Below, one piece after another: positions 60,529 through 64,000 of a stretch of DNA of 64,000 nucleotides (within the stretch, counting starts at the first letter, position 1; the number at the start of each line of letters is the position of its first letter). Origin of the DNA: Enterocloster bolteae (GTDB lineage: Bacteria; Bacillota; Clostridia; Lachnospirales; Lachnospiraceae). Below the pieces are notes generated by a model. That model saw nothing but the letters and a program-made list of their open reading frames with translations. It had not been told where the DNA came from and did not search any database. The stretch is taken from assembly GCF_002234575.2 (NCBI RefSeq), contig NZ_CP022464.2:1798001-1862000 (forward strand). The letters are read 5' to 3'. A program made the translations under genes and the position numbers.

Positions 60529-61341
60529 ATGCTGAATTTCAAAAAAGGAAGTATTTTCGACCGCTCGGCAAAGGCACAGGAAGACTTCATGGATGAGCCG
60601 GGGAATCAGGTCCTGGCGGTCTGGGGGAGTCCGGGAAGTGGTAAATCCACAGTGGCTGTGAAGCTGGCAAAGTACCTGGTTGGGAAGAAGCGAAACGTGG
60701 TTCTCCTGACCTGCGATATGACGGCTCCCATGCTGCCCTGTATCTGCCCTCCGGCAGACCTGGAATGTGAACATTCCCTGGGGAGTGTGCTGGCGGCCGC
60801 TCAGGTGACCCAGTCCCTGGTCCGTCACAACCTGATTACCCATAAAAAGTATGATTACTTGACCCTGATGGGGATGCTGCGGGGAGAGAATGAATATACC
60901 TATCCGCCTTACAACGCGAAGCAGGCAACGGAGCTGATTACGTGTCTGCGGGAAATGGCCCCATATGTGATCATCGACTGTGGAAGCTACATTGCCAATG
61001 ATATCCTGTCGGCCATTGCGCTGATGGAATCCGATGCGGTTCTCCGCCTGGTAAACTGCGATTTGAAGAGTATCAGCTATCTTTCCAGCCAGCTGCCCCT
61101 GCTGCGGGACAACAAATGGGATGCGGATAAACAGTATAAGGTAGCCAGCAATATCAAACCCAATGAGGCCAGTGAACATGTGGAGCAGGTGCTTGGAAGT
61201 GTGACGTTTAAGCTGCCTTACTGTGCGGAACTGGCGGCGCAGAGTCTGGCCGGGGATCTTTTGGCGGATTTATCTTTGCGGGAGAGCAAAGGGTTCCGGA
61301 AGGCGATTGAGGCAATCAGCAGGGAGGTGTTTGGATGTTAG
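60529..61341 (+). CDS. CpaE/TadZ-like P-loop ATPase
   Basis: 270 aa. Walker A is GSPGSGKSTVAVKLAKYL and the Walker B-like segment is YVIIDCGSYIANDI. It belongs to the ParA/MinD-type ATPases that position the Tad machine at the membrane. It starts immediately after the CpaB-like stop and overlaps the CpaF gene by seven bases. Confidence 0.82.
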   Translation: MLNFKKGSIFDRSAKAQEDFMDEPGNQVLAVWGSPGSGKSTVAVKLAKYLVGKKRNVVLLTCDMTAPMLPCICPPADLECEHSLGSVLAAAQVTQSLVRHNLITHKKYDYLTLMGMLRGENEYTYPPYNAKQATELITCLREMAPYVIIDCGSYIANDILSAIALMESDAVLRLVNCDLKSISYLSSQLPLLRDNKWDADKQYKVASNIKPNEASEHVEQVLGSVTFKLPYCAELAAQSLAGDLLADLSLRESKGFRKAIEAISREVFGC

Positions 61342-62972
61342 GGGAAAAGCGCTCCGGGGATATATTTGGGCCGGGACCGAAGCGGGAGATTGGCGGACAG
61401 GCGGCAATGGCAGAAGCGACTGGTGATGACCAGGAAGTAGAACTGCAGAAATATAGCGATTCCAAGAGACGCGAAATAGAGTACGAGGACGAATCAGCGC
61501 AGAGAGGAGAAAGTGAAGCCGCTGTCCCGGAAAAACAGCCTGTTTTGGAAGAACTGAGTTTAGAAGAGATCAGTAGAACAGAAGAAGAGGATGAAGAACG
61601 GCTGCTCTTTCAAGAATCGCAGGCTCCCCGCGCCCACAACCTGTTCTTTTCCCCTCAGGGAGAGGGCCGGGAATTTACGGATGTTTTAAAAGAAGTGCAG
61701 GAGTACATTTCCAGCAAATATTCCACGCTGATCATTGACCAGGGAAGCGGGGACGTGAAGGAACAGATTAAGCGCTATATCACGAAATATGTGCAGGACT
61801 ACCGGATTGCAGTAAAGGGTATGGACCGCCAGGAACTGGTGGATACCATTTATACTGAGATGGCAGAGTTTTCCTTCCTAACTAAGTACGTGTTTGGGAC
61901 AGGGATTGAGGAGATCGACATCAACAGCTGGCGGGACATCGAAGTCCAGTATTCCGGGGGCGTTACGAAGAAACTGACCGAGCGCTTTGAGAGTCCCCAG
62001 CATGCAATCAATGTGATTCGCCGTATGCTCCATACGTCCGGTATGGTTCTGGATAATGCCAGCCCGGCTGTACTGGGGCATCTGTCTAAAAACATCCGAA
62101 TCGCTGCCATGAAAACGCCATTGGTGGATGAGGACGTAGGCATTGCAGCTTCGATCCGTATTGTGAATCCACAATCCATGAAGCAGGAGGACTTTATAAA
62201 AGGGGGAACGGCCACCCAGCCGATGATGGACTTTTTGACCGAGTGTCTGCGGTATGGGATATCCATCTGTGTGGCAGGGGCGACAAGCTCCGGGAAGACA
62301 ACACTGCTTGGATGGCTTTTGACAACCATACCGGATAACAAGCGGATTTATACCATTGAGAGCGGTTCCAGGGAGCTGGCGCTGGTGCGCGAGAAGGAAG
62401 GCGTGGTAACGAATTCCGTTATCCATACCCTGACACGGGACAGTGAGAATGAGCGACAAAGGGTGGATCAGATTGCCCTGCTGGACATGGCGCTGCGGTT
62501 TAACCCGGATATCATTGTGGTGGGAGAAATGCGCGGGCCGGAGGCCAATGCAGCCCAGGAGGCGGCCAGGACCGGCGTGGCGGTGGTAACTACCATCCAT
62601 TCCAACAGCTGTGAAGCCACATACCGGCGTATGGTATCCCTCTGCAAACGGGCGGTAGACATGAGCGATGAGACCCTCCTGTCTTATGTGACGGAGGCCT
62701 ATCCAATCGTGGCATTCTGTAAGCAGCTGGAAAACCGGGAACGGCGCCTGATGGAAATCCAGGAGTGTGAAATCCGTCCGGATGGAACCAGAAGCTACCG
62801 GCCGCTGTTCCAGTACAAAATCACGGAAAACCGGGTGGAAGATGGAAAATTCATCATTGAAGGCCGCCATGAGCAGGTGCATACCATATCGGACGGGCTG
62901 GCGAAAAGGCTGTTGGAGAATGGGATGCCGGGAGAGGCGCTGAAACAATTGAGGGGAGGTGTGAACGTATGA
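61335..62972 (+). CDS. CpaF/TadA-type secretion ATPase
   Basis: 545 aa. An acidic N-terminal extension of about 110 residues (many E/D) is followed by the hexameric ATPase: N-domain, Walker A GATSSGKTTLLGWLL, Asp box, Walker B PDIIVVGEMRGPE and a His box TTIHSNSCE. It powers pilus assembly. It overlaps its TadB-like neighbour by four bases (ATGA). Confidence 0.93.
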   Translation: MLGEKRSGDIFGPGPKREIGGQAAMAEATGDDQEVELQKYSDSKRREIEYEDESAQRGESEAAVPEKQPVLEELSLEEISRTEEEDEERLLFQESQAPRAHNLFFSPQGEGREFTDVLKEVQEYISSKYSTLIIDQGSGDVKEQIKRYITKYVQDYRIAVKGMDRQELVDTIYTEMAEFSFLTKYVFGTGIEEIDINSWRDIEVQYSGGVTKKLTERFESPQHAINVIRRMLHTSGMVLDNASPAVLGHLSKNIRIAAMKTPLVDEDVGIAASIRIVNPQSMKQEDFIKGGTATQPMMDFLTECLRYGISICVAGATSSGKTTLLGWLLTTIPDNKRIYTIESGSRELALVREKEGVVTNSVIHTLTRDSENERQRVDQIALLDMALRFNPDIIVVGEMRGPEANAAQEAARTGVAVVTTIHSNSCEATYRRMVSLCKRAVDMSDETLLSYVTEAYPIVAFCKQLENRERRLMEIQECEIRPDGTRSYRPLFQYKITENRVEDGKFIIEGRHEQVHTISDGLAKRLLENGMPGEALKQLRGGVNV

Positions 62973-63898
62973 CATTGATGCAGCTTTTAGCCTGTGCCGG
63001 TATGATAACCGGCGCTTTTTTAATTCTGGGCCTAAAACCGATGAAATTTACAGACGGCCTGTTTGGCTTCCTGATGCAAAAGCCCAGGACAATAAAGGAG
63101 GAAATCAACGAGGCCACCAGCCGAAAGAAGCCGGGTGTGTTTCGCAGGGAAATCCGGGCAGCTCAGGAGATCCTGGCCATGACGGGCCGGGAAAGCCGTT
63201 TTTCCATGATCTGTGCAGCCAGTCTGTCCTTGTTCTGTCTTGGCGGTTCGCTGGCAATCCTGATGGGGAACTATTTTCTGGCCCCGGTTCTGGCGGTGGG
63301 CTTCCTGTTCTTCCCCTTTTGGTATGTGCGGCTGACGGCCGGCCATTACAAGAAGAACGTGGCTGCGGAGCTGGAGACCGCCCTGTCCATCATTACCACG
63401 GCATATTTGAGGAATGAGGACATCCTGACTGCTGTGGAGGAAAACCTGCACTACTTAAATCCGCCGGTCCGCAACGTGTTCCAGGAATTTTCGACCCAAG
63501 TGCGGATGGTGAATCCTGATGTGGAAGCCGGGCTGCAGGCACTGAGAGGACGGATTGAGAACGATGTGTTCGAGGAGTGGTGCAATGCACTGTGCGACTG
63601 CCAGTATGACCGCAGCTTAAAGACCACGCTGACGCCGATTGTAAGTAAGCTGTCGGATATGCGGATCGTGAACGCGGAGTTGGAGCTGTTGGTGACGGAA
63701 CCCAGGAAGGAATTTATTACCATGGTGATCCTTGTCATTGGAAATATCCCATTAATGTATTTCTTAAACCGCAGCTGGTACGAGACACTGATGTTTTCCT
63801 ATATGGGGAAGCTCATCCTGGCGGGTTCGGCGGCTCTTATCTTTGTCAGTACAGCATGTGTGATCCGACTGACTAAGCCGCTGGAATACAGGAGGTGA
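62969..63898 (+). CDS. TadB-like pilus platform membrane protein
   Basis: 309 aa. An N-terminal helix, then a pair of helices near 85-115, a cytoplasmic type II secretion F domain (AELETALSIITTAYLRNEDIL; RGRIENDVFEEWCNALCDCQ) and two helices at the end. GAGGGGAGGTG precedes the start. Confidence 0.85.
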   Translation: MTLMQLLACAGMITGAFLILGLKPMKFTDGLFGFLMQKPRTIKEEINEATSRKKPGVFRREIRAAQEILAMTGRESRFSMICAASLSLFCLGGSLAILMGNYFLAPVLAVGFLFFPFWYVRLTAGHYKKNVAAELETALSIITTAYLRNEDILTAVEENLHYLNPPVRNVFQEFSTQVRMVNPDVEAGLQALRGRIENDVFEEWCNALCDCQYDRSLKTTLTPIVSKLSDMRIVNAELELLVTEPRKEFITMVILVIGNIPLMYFLNRSWYETLMFSYMGKLILAGSAALIFVSTACVIRLTKPLEYRR

Positions 63899-63903
63899 AA
63901 GAG

Positions 63904-64000
63904 ATGCTTGGATTACTGGTCTGCTTTGGCGGACTACTGGCGGCTGGATTATTTTTCCTGGCAGCGGATTTGCTGCGGCTGCCGTATTTAAAGACGTCAA
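63904..64000 (+). CDS. TadC-like pilus platform protein, partial
   Basis: Begins MLGLLVCFGGLLAAGLFFLA after AGGAGGTGAAAG and runs off the window's right edge. Its position after the TadB-like gene makes TadC the likely identity; only 32 residues are visible. Confidence 0.6.
   Translation, partial: MLGLLVCFGGLLAAGLFFLAADLLRLPYLKTS

Larger units (their letters stand above)
47424..64000 (+). mobile_element. Left part of an integrative and conjugative element
   Basis: From the end of rlmD to the right edge every gene is on the plus strand with tight spacing. The content is typical of ICEs in Lachnospiraceae: ArdA-like proteins, Dam methylase, YodL and LPD28 domains, DUF6133, SpoVG-like, AbrB-like and Tad-like genes. 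rlmD/rumA is known as an insertion target of ICEs in Firmicutes. The left end cannot be placed to the base, and integrase, relaxase and type IV secretion genes are not in view. Confidence 0.75.

Noticed and set aside
61878..62975. Minus-strand open frame (365 codons) opposite the CpaF gene
   Set aside because: The plus strand carries all Walker motifs of a secretion ATPase; the antisense frame is a codon-bias artefact.

Overview
The window reads as chromosome of a Gram-positive gut anaerobe of the Lachnospiraceae, closest in style to the Enterocloster / Clostridium bolteae-clostridioforme group. The evidence is the moderate GC content, strong AGGAGG ribosome sites, an LPXTG surface protein, a MurNAc-6-P etherase operon, DUF1836 and YerC-type TrpR-like regulators, and an integrative element of the kind common in that family. 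The genus is an inference from gene content. No rRNA, tRNA or CRISPR array was seen.

Host part, about 1-47400. It opens inside a giant LPXTG-anchored repeat protein. Then come a zinc alcohol dehydrogenase with an odd QSQMS-repeat N-terminus, a cytidylate-kinase-like protein, and a MarR / HlyD-type adaptor / two ABC-2 permease operon with no ATPase gene. A MATE exporter and a MurNAc operon follow (RpiR regulator, murQ, tandem GNAT, EIIBC permease). A FeoA-like protein has a complete ISL3-family IS in its terminator. Next are a MarR-controlled heterodimeric ABC exporter and, on the minus strand, a nitrate/sulfonate/thiamine-precursor-type ABC transporter. The transporter's binding protein is separated from its permease and ATPase by a polysaccharide deacetylase, a HIT protein and a D,D-carboxypeptidase. 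After these lie a methyltransferase / PLD-helicase-DUF3427 pair, a poorly known membrane-protein pair (DUF5058 plus partner) with two M20 hydrolases and an unusual regulator, then housekeeping genes (HAD phosphatase, TrpR-like, DUF1836, pcrA, rlmD).

Accessory part, about 47400 to the right edge. Directly after rlmD begins a one-direction array typical of a large integrative and conjugative element (ICE). It holds three modular ArdA-like antirestriction proteins, small unknown proteins, a Dam-type adenine methylase that lacks a canonical start codon, two AbrB/SpoVT-like proteins, an apparently frameshifted gene, a YodL-domain protein, DUF6133, a SpoVG-like protein, a prepilin peptidase, an LPD28-like protein and a Tad/Flp-type pilus set (CpaB-, CpaE-, CpaF-, TadB- and TadC-like). 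The element runs off the right edge, so its integrase, relaxase and right end are not visible.

A third theme is short tandem repeats of 11-17 bp. They sit just after stop codons and before terminators at many unrelated loci, each with a different unit. This looks like a habit of the genome rather than a property of any one gene.
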